Source: Perognathus longimembris pacificus | Taxonomy: Eukaryota; Chordata; Mammalia; Rodentia; Heteromyidae | Direction of reading: 5' to 3' | Length of the DNA stretch: 64,000 nt | Assembly: GCF_023159225.1 (NCBI RefSeq) | Contig: NC_063172.1 | Location: forward strand, 58,710,828 to 58,774,827 | In this document: positions 47,597 through 58,261 of the stretch, one piece after another | Numbering within the stretch: the stretch's first letter is position 1 | Layout of the letters: each line of letters opens with the position of its first letter | Made by a program: the position numbers and the translations under genes | Notes under the pieces: generated by a model | The model's input: the letters and a program-made list of their open reading frames with translations, nothing else | The model's database searches: none | Told to the model about the DNA's origin: nothing

Positions 47597-47825
47597 GTTG
47601 TTGTTTGTACTGGTACTGGGGCTTGAATTCTGGACCTGGGCACAGTCCCTTAGCATTTCCAGTCAGGGTCACTTCAGCCATGCTTCCACTTTCAGGTTTT
47701 TGCTAGTTAATTGGAAATAAGAGTCTCACAGATTTTCCTGCCGAAGCTAACGTCCCACCGTGATCTTCATGTTTCAGTCCCTGAGTAAATAGAATTAAGG
47801 CGTGAGCCACCATTACCTGCCTCTC
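47597..47825 (-). repeat. B1-Geo dimeric SINE, antisense
   Basis: A TTG-rich tail, Geo ('TACTGGGGCTTGAATTCTGG'), linker 'GCTAGTTAATTGGAAATAAG', B1 to 'GCGTGAGCCACCATTACCTG'. Confidence 0.85.
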
Positions 47826-48949
47826 ACGGTCATTTCGACCATTCCCAAAAGGAAAGGAGAAGGTACTTGGAGTTGACCTGGACAGTGTTCAGATGCTGCT
47901 CCCTGAAAATGATTCACATTTGACTGATATGTGATGGTGATATGCTTAAATTTTTTGGTTGCTAATTTCCTCATAGGAAAATGTGATATTTATAAGGCAT
48001 CTGCTATACTCTTGGCTCAGAGCTAGTACCTATTGAATTTGTTTTCTCCCCAAATGCAATCTCCACCAGGGAAAAATATTTCCTGTCAGCTCTAGAGTAT
48101 GGTTTTGGAGGAAAAAAAAAGTACTAATTAATAAGTGATTACATATACAAACCAGGCATTAAACTACTAAATGGGAAAAACACACTATTTGGCTAAAATA
48201 TTAGGTCTTCTTGGCAAACAGTCTTAACTGTACTATACTTTGCTTTTGATTAAGATATTGCTGTTGCTGCATTCAAAGTTTGCTTGACTCCCATGAATAA
48301 GACAGTTGGGCATGAACTCTGCTTTTATAATGTGAAAGGTCCTGTCTGGCACATAGAAAGGCTCTGAATTTAAAAACAACAACAACAACAAAAATCATTC
48401 CAGCAAGCGTCTCATTTATCAAAGCAAACTTGAAATTCTGCAGCCTATTATCTTTATTCTCAGATGCATGAATTTGGATAGGAGACTAATAGGATTTTTA
48501 AAACTGCATTACATGTATCCAGTCGTCATCGCTCCCATTTACTTTATTAGTGAAAATTCCATTAGTACAAATGCTCCAGATACTTTTAATACACATTCTA
48601 CCAGATAATATGATACAGAAGAGCAAATGAATTTCAAACACTTAAATATGCAAAGAATCTATGGCTATGGGCTATGCTTTGATATTCAGTGTCACAACAA
48701 ACTGTGGGGGTTTTGTAAACATAAACACCAAAATATAATTGATGGATTTATCTGAGGCTGTGATTCTAAGGCAACATGATTTGCCATAAAGGCACGGGTT
48801 GATGAAAATTTCTGCTTTTGCCTCCAGTGATTCCTTATGATATGTCCCAGTCAGTGACCTTACCTCTCATTCCCTATGTACTGCTAATGGGGGCCCCAAA
48901 GTAGAAAATGAGAGATGCAAGGACCATGAGAGCTCAGAGTCATTCCCCA
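47826..48949. other. AT-rich non-repetitive DNA
   Basis: No repeat recognised. The 48,390-48,720 segment is of ordinary complexity and repeat-free, so it is a reasonable place to look for conserved non-coding sequence by alignment. Confidence 0.4.
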
Positions 48950-49070
48950 CTGACCGCTGAGGAACTGAGACCGAAGAAGAGTGAATGCCTTACCTGAGGT
49001 CCCGCAGGGAGTCATTGGAAGGTGGCATTGTACCCAGTGTCCTCATCCTCAGGATTACTAGTCCCTGGAG
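48950..49070 (-). repeat. MIR SINE, antisense
   Basis: 'GAGGAACTGAGACCGAAGAA', 'TTACCTGAGGTCCCGCAGGG' and 'GTGGCATTGTACCCAGTG' follow the antisense MIR core order. The core heptads are diverged. Confidence 0.65.
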
Positions 49071-50739
49071 ATTAGATTTGATTTTGTATTTAGATTTCCC
49101 CAGTCTCCTGAATATATTTTTCTTCCTTTCTGGCTGAACTAATTTATCACCTTTGAAATATTGTTTTTGTGACATCTTCCACTCCTTTTCCTTGAAATAC
49201 CTTTTCAGTATAAATGTTGCCTAAGTACTCACATTTATAGCCTTAAATGTGTGAAATAGAGCATTTGAGCTGGACATATTGCCAATGTCCCATATTGTCT
49301 AGCTAGCATGTAATCATTATCATCTCTTAATAATTCCTATAGCTTTACTCTGTGCCTACCATTTGTCTCATAGATATCTTTCTATATCTTACCTGTTGTA
49401 GTCTTATCTAGACACCTGTCCAAATAAAATATTCCCTTTTCCTGAAAGACTTTGAGATGTCCTTGCTTCTGCTATTTCTTACCCATTCCCCATATTACTT
49501 ATGTACCACATTGTGATGCAAAGCTCTTAAATGCAAATGAGTTGAGCATTTGCACCAGCCTGGAACTGAGTACCAACAAGCAACTGGTGTATTTATTTTG
49601 GACTATATGGAATTGTAGAGGAAATAATTTCTCAAAGTCATGTGACACTTAAGAAAAAGCAAGATTACTTGCAAAAATCCATTTGTGCCTTCAATATTCT
49701 TTGGAGAATATGGTTTCTGAAAATGGATTATTTATTTGAAAACAAACCAGGACTATTAAGTGTTTATAAAATAGAGTGTGACTTGCTACTACTATTGACC
49801 ATGTTCTCTTTTTTTTTTTTATTAAATTGCTTCACATTCACTGGGAAGATTAACTTTGGAACAATGATCAAAACAGTCTTTTTCTATTGATTTCTCAGAG
49901 AACTCTCCTGGTAAATTATCAGTCATTGCCATCAGAATAACTTTTTAAAGACAATTACTTCTCAACATATTTTAAGGTTTATTTTATGCTATAATAATCA
50001 TCTAAAAGCAGTTTCTGATCAATTCAATCAAAAAATTCTTACTTTAAAGGTGCCTAGAATCTAATTCCTAGGACTATCAAGTTTCAAATTAAATAAGCCC
50101 TTCTTCCTTCTACAAAAATATGCTAAGGGTCCTAATAAACTTACTTGTAAAAGACAAGACAAAGTTCACTCAATGTATATGTAGGCCTTAAAATTTTACC
50201 TAACTTTCATGCTAATGTTACTATGTCTACTTGACAGATGCTGCCAGATGGTCTAAGATTCCTACGTTGGATACTGAAAACATTACTACTCACAGTAACA
50301 ACTGTATACAAAATAGACATAACAGCCTCTCAGCTACGAAGATAAGCAAGAGATACCTACATGTATTATGGTGAAATGCTAGAAAACTCAAAGCTTAAGA
50401 AAGCCAAATCTTTCATAAATGGCAACAAACCAGCCTGAATATTGCAATGGAGAAAAGCACTGTCACTTTATTTTTAATAGGAAACAAACAAGCTCTTTGT
50501 CTGGAGAAAGGCATAACCTCTATATTCCAAGACTGCTCACTATGTAAGTCTGTACCATTTCAATAATAGTTTGGAATAAACACATTCAATAACTCTATTT
50601 CTGAGACATGCAAAAGAAGAAACAACATGACTCATGGAGAAATATCTCTTTAATATCTCCCAGGTAATACGGAAATATTTAAAATTAAAAAGTATTTTCT
50701 TATTTTATTTTAGCTGTTAACTGGGCTTTCAACTCAATC

Positions 50740-50781
50740 AAAATTACTTTTTGACTCCCCATCCAGTCAAAAAGTAATTTT
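50740..50781. repeat. Perfect 17-bp inverted repeat, 8-bp loop
   Basis: Left arm 'AAAATTACTTTTTGACT' (50,740-50,756), loop CCCCATCC, right arm the exact reverse complement (50,765-50,781). Pairing does not extend beyond the arms. A transcript could fold into a short hairpin, but there is no pre-miRNA-length stem and no flanking TA or other transposon duplication. Confidence 0.97.
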
Positions 50782-51088
50782 CTCTCTTAATTAGAATAAC
50801 TCATTTTTGCATATGAAATATCATGGTGTTAGTGAGTAAATACTTCAGCAAAGAGAAAGTATATTTGTATTAGAAAATACTTCTTATGAAGACCAACTTT
50901 CTCTTTTTACTCTTGAACTAATGAAGAATAATACTCAGTCTATGCTATTTCCTGACACATCTCAAAAGAGGACAGCTCCCATCTCTACATTCTAGAGCCA
51001 AGGAAACAATAGATTGGAACAAATCATAGAAAGCTGTATCCTATTTTATTCCTATCATGAAAAATACCATTGTTTCTTAGCTTTTTCT

Positions 51089-51124
51089 GGGATGATCTTT
51101 TTTTTTGGGGGGGGGGATGATCTT
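51089..51124. repeat. T and G homopolymers between direct repeats
   Basis: 'GGGATGATCTT' at 51,089-51,099 is followed by more T, about ten G, and the same GATGATCTT again by 51,124. It could be slippage at a duplication or an assembly/sequencing difficulty. Confidence 0.85.
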
Positions 51125-51329
51125 GATTGGGCTCTTTTACCCTTTTATATCACTCTCAACATTTCTGCATCTGCAACTACAAGGTCATCTCTCTTACAAA
51201 CTCATACGCATAGTGTGTGATTGTTCTGAATGATGTATGTAGCTTATTTTGTGCTATATCAGCTATATTCACTCAACAATATATCCAAATAACTTGCCAA
51301 GAAATACCAATCTACCACATATCTTTCTT

Positions 51330-51820
51330 TTTTTATTTTATTGTACTATAAAGGCCATGTACAGAGGGGTACAGTTACATAAGTCAGGTAATGAGTACAT
51401 TTCTTTTTGAACAGTGTCACCACTTTCTTTGTTTTAGTCCCAGTTTTTCCCTCCTGAACCCCCTCCCACATAAGTTGTAGAGTTCATTTTCAACACTGTG
51501 TCTAGTGAGTATCACTGTTGCATTTGTTCACCCTTTGTCCCACCATTTCTGTGTTTCTTCTTACCCTCCTCAGATAAACTTACACACAAGACAAAAGATA
51601 CAGAAATCAAAAACAGCAACAAAGGAGAAAAAAATTAACAAGAATCAAAATAATACAACATCTTGTTTTCATGTTTTGGAGTTCATTTCAATAAACATCA
51701 TTTTATATGATTATATGTCCATACTATTGAACCTTTATCTTCTCCTAAGAATATCCTTCTTTGGTCTCATTGTGTGAATGTCTAGTTGGGGATAATTTAT
51801 CATGTATAAGTATATTTTTT
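51330..51820 (-). mobile_element. L1 3' UTR, antisense
   Basis: The 3' terminus 'GTACAGAGGGGTACAGTTAC' is followed by the pyrimidine-rich UTR and 'GGAGTTCATTTCAATAAACA', then sequence equivalent to that just after ORF2 in other copies. The minus-strand element stops near 51,820, where a plus-oriented L1 piece begins. Confidence 0.8.
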
Positions 51821-51829
51821 TAAAAAAAC

Positions 51830-51955
51830 ATGTGAATCAAAATAATACAGACCCAAAGAAACTGAGATTGCATGGTCTCCCTAATTTGTTATAACTAGAA
51901 AGTGCCTGTAAATTTACAAATAAACACATTGGTTGGTAAAAAACAAAACATTCCT
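51830..51955 (+). mobile_element. L1 segment in opposite orientation
   Basis: 'ACAGACCCAAAGAAACTGAG' and 'ATTGCATGGTCTCCCTAATT' match the start of the 3' UTR in the copies at 46.75 and 59.58 kb. It is the region expected immediately upstream of the adjacent antisense piece, but flipped. Confidence 0.7.
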
Positions 51956-52271
51956 TTCAATAGTTTCATGGAACTCTATCTTGTGGATGCACTAAAATTT
52001 AATCAAGCTATTTATTGAAAATGGTGTTTCTACTCTTCTATTATAATCATGAAGTAAACATCCCTAAATATGCATACTTTTAAAATACTCTCTATAAAAC
52101 ATAACATTGTCATTTAAATCTAACACATGTATTACTGAAATTTAACACATAAATTATTATGGGAAACAATAATTTCATAAATGTAAGAAATGGGTCAAAA
52201 CAACTAGCTTTCCAAGAACTCCAGTATTTTGAAAATAATGTGTGGTCCTTTGGTTTGTATGGGTAAAGATT

Positions 52272-52424
52272 TTAACTTATCTTTTCTTCCTTTTTCTTTT
52301 TTTAATTTTTTTTTTGTTGGTCGTGGGGTTTGAACCCTGGGCCTGGGCACTATCCCTGAGCTCTTCAGCTCAAGGCTAGCACTCTACCACTTGGGCCAGA
52401 GCACCACTTCTGTTAACTTATCTT
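52272..52424 (-). repeat. 5'-truncated SINE (Geo monomer only), 12-bp target duplication
   Basis: The element is at 52,284-52,412: T-run, 'GGTTTGAACCCTGGGCCTGG' to 'CACTTGGGCCAGAGCACC', ending 'ACTTCTG'. 'TTAACTTATCTT' is exact at 52,272-52,283 and 52,413-52,424. The breakpoint lies at the linker/Geo junction, so only the right monomer was inserted. Confidence 0.88.
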
Positions 52425-52820
52425 AACATGATTTCATTCTAAGAGTATTTTTCTCAACAAGGAATAGAATAAGAGAAAAAAATGAGTCATTTTTTCACTT
52501 CTGACCTCCCCTGGAACTTGAGTCACCTACTTTACTGTACTGAGTAGAAACAAAAGTGAATGAAGGGTCAATGCAGATGCATACATGATGGTATTCTTTC
52601 CTTCTATCAGTCCTTAGTTCAGAGATTTCCTGTCAATATTTGTTTAACTTCTAATACCTATACGCCACAAGCCGCATTCAAAATAATGTTTCATTAGCCA
52701 ATGAAAGTTCACAGAAAAAAAATACTTTGAACAATATCTCTTGGCACAAGTAATTTGGAGATGAATCAAGGAAATACTTAACACCTCTGAAGAATCTTGC
52801 CCCTTTTTTCAGAGGCATTA

Positions 52821-53066
52821 AAACAGCAGCAACAGGGGGCTGGGGATATAGCCTAGTGGCAAGAGTGCCTGCCTCGGATACACGAGGCCCTAGGTTCGAT
52901 TCCCCAGCACCACATATACAGAAAACGGCCAGAAGCGGCACTGTGGCTCAAGTGGCAGAGTGCTAGCCTTGAGCGGGAAGAAGCCAGGGACAGTGCTCAG
53001 GTCCTGAGTCCAAGGCCCAGGACTGGCCAAAAAAAAAAAAAAAAAAAAAGAAAAACAGCAGCAACA
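52821..53066 (+). repeat. IDL-Geo dimeric SINE with 15-bp target duplication
   Basis: The element lies at 52,836-53,051. The left monomer has 'GCCTAGTGGCAAGAGTGCCT' and an intact B box 'GGTTCGATTCC'. The right monomer runs 'GGCACTGTGGCTCAAGTGGC' to 'CCCAGGACTGGCC', with an A20 tail. 'AAAACAGCAGCAACA' is exact at 52,821-52,835 and 53,052-53,066, preceded by TT: a canonical TT/AAAA target. The 87-codon minus-strand frame is a SINE reading. Confidence 0.96.
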
Positions 53067-53567
53067 ATAATAACAAAGCTCTTGGTAATTTGTTATCTGA
53101 AAAGTTGTCAGATTACATATTGCAATTACTTACAAGGTAGGGAGTGGCGAGTCTCACTATACTTACTTGAAGAAGAGAGAGATGACTAAGTTACTGCTGC
53201 TTGTATATCCTTCTAGGACATACTGGATGTGTGGCTTGATGGGGCAAACAACTCAAAGTGATCACCACAGAACCAGACAGAGCTAGTTGTACACTGAAAA
53301 TCATTCCCATAGTGATGAAATTGGGCTTGATGGTGTACTTGGAGTTTGCTGTGGTAAAGATGATGAGTTGATAAACCCTTTTGGTATATGAATTGAGAGT
53401 ATCCCCAAGAAGTTTGAAGTCTATAAATGAAGATAGAAAATGTCTAGGCAAAAGGCAAGAATGATTGGGGATGGGGGTGGAATAATCCAAGACTCTTTAG
53501 TATGCTATCCAGGTGTCCCCATGTTGTGCTTACCTAATCTGTTTCTATTGGTAGAAATCACAACCAT

Positions 53568-54383
53568 AGAGTCCCAGGGGCACAACAGATAGGGGAGAGT
53601 CTCCACAAATGGGACTACTACAAAATAAAAAGTTTCTGCACAGCTAATGACATAGCCACCAAACTAGAAAGACAGCCAACCATATGGGAAAGGATCTTCA
53701 CCAACACAGCAACAGAAAAAGGCCTAATATCCATCATCTACAGAGAACTCAAAAAACTAACACCCTCCAAGCCCAGTAAACCAATTAGGAAATGGGCAAA
53801 GGAGCTAAAGAGAGACTTCACAAGAGAAGAGATAAAAATGGCAAAGAAGCATATGAGAAAATGTTCAACATCCCTGGAAGTAAAGGAAATGCAAATAAAA
53901 ACAACCCTGAGATACCACCTCACTCCAGTTAGAATGGCCTATACTCTGAACTCAGGCAACAACAAATGCTGGAGGGGATGTGGGGAAAGAGGAACTCTTC
54001 TCCACTGTTGGTGGGAGTGCAAATTAGTACAACCACTTTGGAGAACAGTATGGAGGTTCCTCAAAAAGCTCAACATACATCTACCCTATGACCCAGCCAT
54101 ACCACTCCTAAGCATCTATCCTGAACAACAGGTCTCAGGATATTAAAAAGACATCTGCACTTCCATGTTTATCCCTGCACAATTCACAATAGCCAAAATA
54201 TGGAAACAACCCAGATGTCCCTCTGCAGATGAATGGATCCAAAAAATGTGGTACCTATAAACAATGGAATACTACATAGTGATTAGAAATGGTGAAATAT
54301 TGGTATTCACAGGGAAATGGTCAGAACTTGAACAAATAATGTTGAGCAAGACAAGCCTAGAACACAGACACCATGACATATGA
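53568..54383 (+). pseudogene. L1 ORF2 C-terminal fragment, two stops
   Basis: One frame stays open for about 190 codons. It contains 'WDYYKIKSFCTAND', 'WERIF', 'KGLISIIYREL', 'KEMQIKTTLRYHLTPVRMA', '[19 protein letters not shown]' and '[15 protein letters not shown]', all characteristic of the region of L1 ORF2p downstream of the reverse transcriptase domain. A TAA at 54,144 and a second at the usual 'WYIYTMEYY' position interrupt it. The frame continues with 'FTIAKIWKQPRCPSADEWI' and ends with TGA at 54,381-54,383, giving the cysteine-rich C-terminal domain without its last intact third. Endonuclease and RT catalytic domains are absent because of 5' truncation. No host function is expected. 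Confidence 0.93.
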
Positions 54384-54697
54384 CTGTTAAGGAGGGGGGA
54401 AGGAGGAGACAGTAGCGACCAGGTCTGCGAAACCAAAAACTTCTTGTCAAAGGGTATTTCCCACAGGTTTGGGTCAGCAATCCTACATTATATAACTAAA
54501 ACCAAACAACTACTCAACATATATAAAGGTCAAAAATAGACCTCTCAGTGGATCACAATAGCTCAAAAGCTATGTATGTATGATCACATAAGACAAGGAT
54601 AAGCAGATTCTATTTTTGACGTTTTATTTAAAGTTCTAGGTGAATTTCCTTTGGCGTAGTCCATGTGGCTACTGTAAATGTTTTTGGTACACTGTGT

Positions 54698-54776
54698 ATT
54701 ATATATATATATGTATATATATATGTATATGTATATATATGTATATGTATATGTATATGTATATATATGTATATGT

Positions 54777-54809
<33 letters not shown>

Positions 54810-54842
54810 TATATATGTATTATATATATATACATATATGTC
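54698..54842. repeat. TA/TATG microsatellite inside an L1 3' UTR
   Basis: About 145 bp of TA and TATG units sit exactly where other L1 copies have 'TATTGTATATATGTTTATC'. Tyrosine/isoleucine-rich frames on both strands are translations of it. Confidence 0.95.
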
Positions 54843-54999
54843 TACCTGATCTAGGGAAGGGAAAGAAAAACAAGGGTGTAAGATATCACAAGAAATGTAC
54901 ACACTGCCCTATTATGTAACTGTACCGCTTTTGCACAACACCTTGTCAACAAAATTTAATTAATAAATAATTTTGTTTAAAAAAAAGAAGTCACAACCA

Positions 55000-57050
55000 G
55001 TCCTGCTACAAGGTAAGTAGGGCTCAGCTATCCTCAGCTTCCCAATGTATAGTCTCATCCATTCTAGCCCAGAGCGAACCTGTGCGGGTTTCTATCACTG
55101 CTTTCCCCTAAGAAATATCTTTGTATGTCAGATCTTGTGTTTTTCTTGCTTCTAACCCAGTTTAGAAAATCTTTTACATCTGCATTATTAATACAGAAAC
55201 AAAGTTTTTAACTAAACTTAACCTGATCTCTTCTCACCTGCAAAATGATCTTAATTTCTTAAACGTAAACTAGCCACTCCTGAACTTTCTTCCTCCTCAT
55301 TCTGGAACAGACTGTTCTCCAAACATTTATCCCTCCCATTGTACAAACCTCCCTGCCTCCCCCAGTTCACAGAGAAGAAGTATACCCCAAAGCCTGTATT
55401 AGAGTCTTCTCTGCCTTTCCCTTTCAGTTTCATCAGAAAACTGTGGTGGCACCCTACATTCTATCATTGCCATACCTGGGGACTTCCACAAACAGCCACC
55501 TGTGTACCATTTCCTCTGCAATTAACTTGACTCTTTTTAACCAGCATAAGATATTTTTTATGGTCTGTAGTAGCTTGAGATGTATATCTTAGCAATCTCA
55601 GGTAGCCTTTGAAGGTTGATTTTTTTTTTAAGGAAAAAAATACTTCCTTTGAAGCACATTGGTCTGAGAATCTTTATGACCATTTTATACTTTACCAGCC
55701 AGAAAATTTGGCAGGTTCCCTATTAACTTATAGAGCCCAGGGCATGTAAAGTTTGGGATTTGTCTCAATTTAATTACTTCAAATAATAAAAATGGACCAA
55801 TTAAAAGGAACAGGCTGGGTCTTGGTTACATCAGCAGGGCAGTGGCTTATCATTGATCCAAAGTCTGCCAAAGGTCTCTGGGGGACAAGGCAAAGCCCTG
55901 AGGGACTGTAACTCTATTTGATGGTAGGATTATCCACAGTGCCTCTGGTTCATTGAGAAAATGGAATTGGATAGCAGTAGCAAATCTTGTATAAAATATA
56001 AACCATAAAACTGAACATTTTTTTACTTCAAGTTTTGCAAGCAACTGAGGCAAAAGTAAAACTAATTTGTCTAGCTATGTTCAAGTAGACAGTGAAAATA
56101 TCCCAAGGAAATAAATAAGCATTCTATTTTAGAATAATTTTTAAGGGAAAAAAATCTATCCATTTTTCTTCCTATCTGCTGGCACTACCTCATGTAAACA
56201 ATCAAGTCAACTTAGATTTATTTATTAAATTTCTGGGAATACATGTGTGATTTGGTTACACATTTATAGCATTTAAATATGTCCACCAAAATATGTTTCA
56301 CAACCAAATTTCTATTTCTATTATAAGCAGCCTGAGATTCTATTTTAAGAAGCCTGCAAAGTTGTTTACAAAGATTCATAATGGCCAGCATCAAAGCAGT
56401 CTTTGACTCAGGCAGCATAGTCTCTTGGGTTATATAGCTGTCAATGGATGGGCCTTTATGAGGTGAGATACTGTCTGCTGATATCACTGTAAACATTCTC
56501 TCCATGTGATATCATTGTTTACTTGGTGATGCTATTGTGATCTCCTGGAGGGCTCACTATTGTGACATTTCCAACATCACAGTCTGTATAAATTAATAAG
56601 TAATATCTTGTGTTCACTCAATAAAATTGTTGTTTCTGATTATTAATTTTACACACTCACTTGATTAGGCTATGAGGTGCCCACATATTTGGCCAAACAT
56701 TACTCTCCATGTTTCTATCAAGGTGATTTATGAAAGAGTTTGGCATTTGAGTCAATTTACTAATTAAAGCAGATTGCTTTTTCTTTCAAATATGTGTGGT
56801 TTTGATCTAACCACATTGTGCAGATAAACACTGACCTTTCTCTGAGTAAGAGAAAATTCCTGTCTTCGTTTGCACTAGATGTTATTTTTTTCTTCCCTTC
56901 ATAATCAAACTGAAAAACAAGCTTTCTCTGTCTTGATCCCAAAGCCTTCAGATTAGAGCTCACCATCAGCTCTCATTGCTGTGTACTTTGCTGTTTCACC
57001 CAGCCAAACTTTGGATTTATCAGCCTCTGTAATAATATGACAAATTACTA
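55000..57050. other. Non-repetitive DNA
   Basis: 2 kb with no repeat family recognised. The 95-codon (56,218-56,505) and 67-codon (55,850-56,053) minus-strand frames have no secure assignment; the latter is discussed under findings. Confidence 0.4.
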
Positions 57051-57164
57051 AGTATATATATATATATATGTATATACATATATACACATGTTTATATACA
57101 CACATATATGCATAATTTGTGTGTGAGTGTGAGTGTGAGAGAGAGATCGAGAGAGAGAGAAAGA
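57051..57164. repeat. (TA)n / (GT)n / (GA)n compound microsatellite
   Basis: TA and TATG units to about 57,110, then GTGTGAGTGT units and (GA)n to 57,164. The arginine/glutamate-rich frame here is repeat-derived. Confidence 0.95.
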
Positions 57165-57246
57165 TCTGTCAGTCCTTCTAGCTATCAAACTGTTTGTCTA
57201 TCTTTCCTGAGTGTTTTATTTCTCTGGATAATCATGATTAATATTA

Positions 57247-57279
57247 AGATGATGGTGATGATGATAATGATGATGATAA
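57247..57279. repeat. (GAT)n short repeat
   Basis: Imperfect GATGAT/GATAAT units, about 30 bp. Confidence 0.85.
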
Positions 57280-58261
57280 GCCAGCAGTAGGCGATGGTGT
57301 GATAGAAGTGATGATCATTGATATGGGATCATTAGACAGGAGGATATTTAATCATAAATTTAAATTTCAAAGTTTAGTGCCTCCTGAGAATAGGTTAACG
57401 TATTTATTTAATTTTTAACTAGCAATTGATTATGTAAAATATTTTTGGTGAAAATCTTTGCCAGTAAATTAAGAAAGAAAATTAAGTGGCAGCTATGTAA
57501 ATTTTGAACAAAGAAAAACGAATGACTTTACATGAAGAGTCAGGAGATTTGAAAATATAGATATAATGTTAAAATTAATGGGGGAATGAATCCTGAGTGA
57601 ACATGAGGACAATACCCAACCATTAGCAAGACAGGATGAGCAGATTTTGAGCCCCAGGCTGAATTAGGAGCACATCTGGAGAGCAATGCAGTTTACATGA
57701 GCTGGGATAACTTTATCAGTGATCCTATCTCTTTTAAGATGAGACTATAAAACTCACAGTGAAGTTCTATGGTTTCTACCATAGAACCAGGTCTATGGTT
57801 TCTACAGCTGTGGATGTTATAAATCAAAAAACAGAGTCAATTTATTTTTACCCTAGAAAATACAAAGATTGTTGACCCAGTCACAATGCATTTATGGTCA
57901 TAAAAGTTGTGTGCTGTTTACCTTAAGGAAATACCTTAAGTGAAGTCCACATTTTATACTTAGCCACCATTGTCTGCATAGCCAACTTCATAGCCATTTG
58001 TTCAATATAACAAGAACTCCTTTCTATTTTATTTTAAAAGTTCAACTCTTGACATAATTTCCAAGAACATTCCAGATGACCAAGTAAATGTTCTACTAAC
58101 TGCTCCCTTTAACATTTACTTTAACATTACACCACCATGTTAATTATGTGCTAATCTGTAGAAGTCTCAGATAACCCAAAATCTCTGTGAGAAACAGAAA
58201 ATTTCCATCTTCTTAAAAAAACTTAATTGAAAAACTCATAAGCAAATCGTTTCTTATATTA
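57280..58261. other. AT-rich non-repetitive DNA
   Basis: No gene or repeat family recognised, apart from a short hairpin listed separately. Confidence 0.4.
57764..57787. repeat. 9-bp perfect hairpin with nearby direct repeat
   Basis: 'GTTCTATGG' (57,764-57,772), loop TTTCTA, 'CCATAGAAC' (57,779-57,787). The segment 'TCTATGGTTTCTAC' is repeated just downstream, ending at 57,805, which suggests a local template switch. Confidence 0.9.

Larger units (their letters stand above)
49071..51329. other. AT-rich non-repetitive DNA
   Basis: 2.2 kb with no recognised gene or named repeat. It holds the 17-bp inverted repeat and the T/G homopolymer block, which are listed separately. Confidence 0.45.
53554..54999 (+). 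mobile_element. 5'-truncated L1, 1.4 kb, 13-bp target duplication
   Basis: The insert is about 53,567-54,986. 'GAAATCACAACCA' (53,554-53,566) matches 'GAAGTCACAACCA' (54,987-54,999) with one change. It contains the last ~270 codons of ORF2, then a 3' UTR with 'GATCACAATAGCTCAAAAGC', an expanded TATG/TA microsatellite, 'GATCTAGGGAAGGGAAAG', the 3' terminus near 54,900-54,980 and an A-rich tail. It is the longest L1 in the window. Confidence 0.93.

Noticed and set aside
54584..54919. Tyrosine/isoleucine-rich frames resembling membrane peptides
   Set aside because: Translations of the TATG/TA microsatellite within the L1 3' UTR.
57051..57164. Regular short repeats considered as a CRISPR-like array
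   Set aside because: Continuous dinucleotide repeats without spacers; the host is a mammal.
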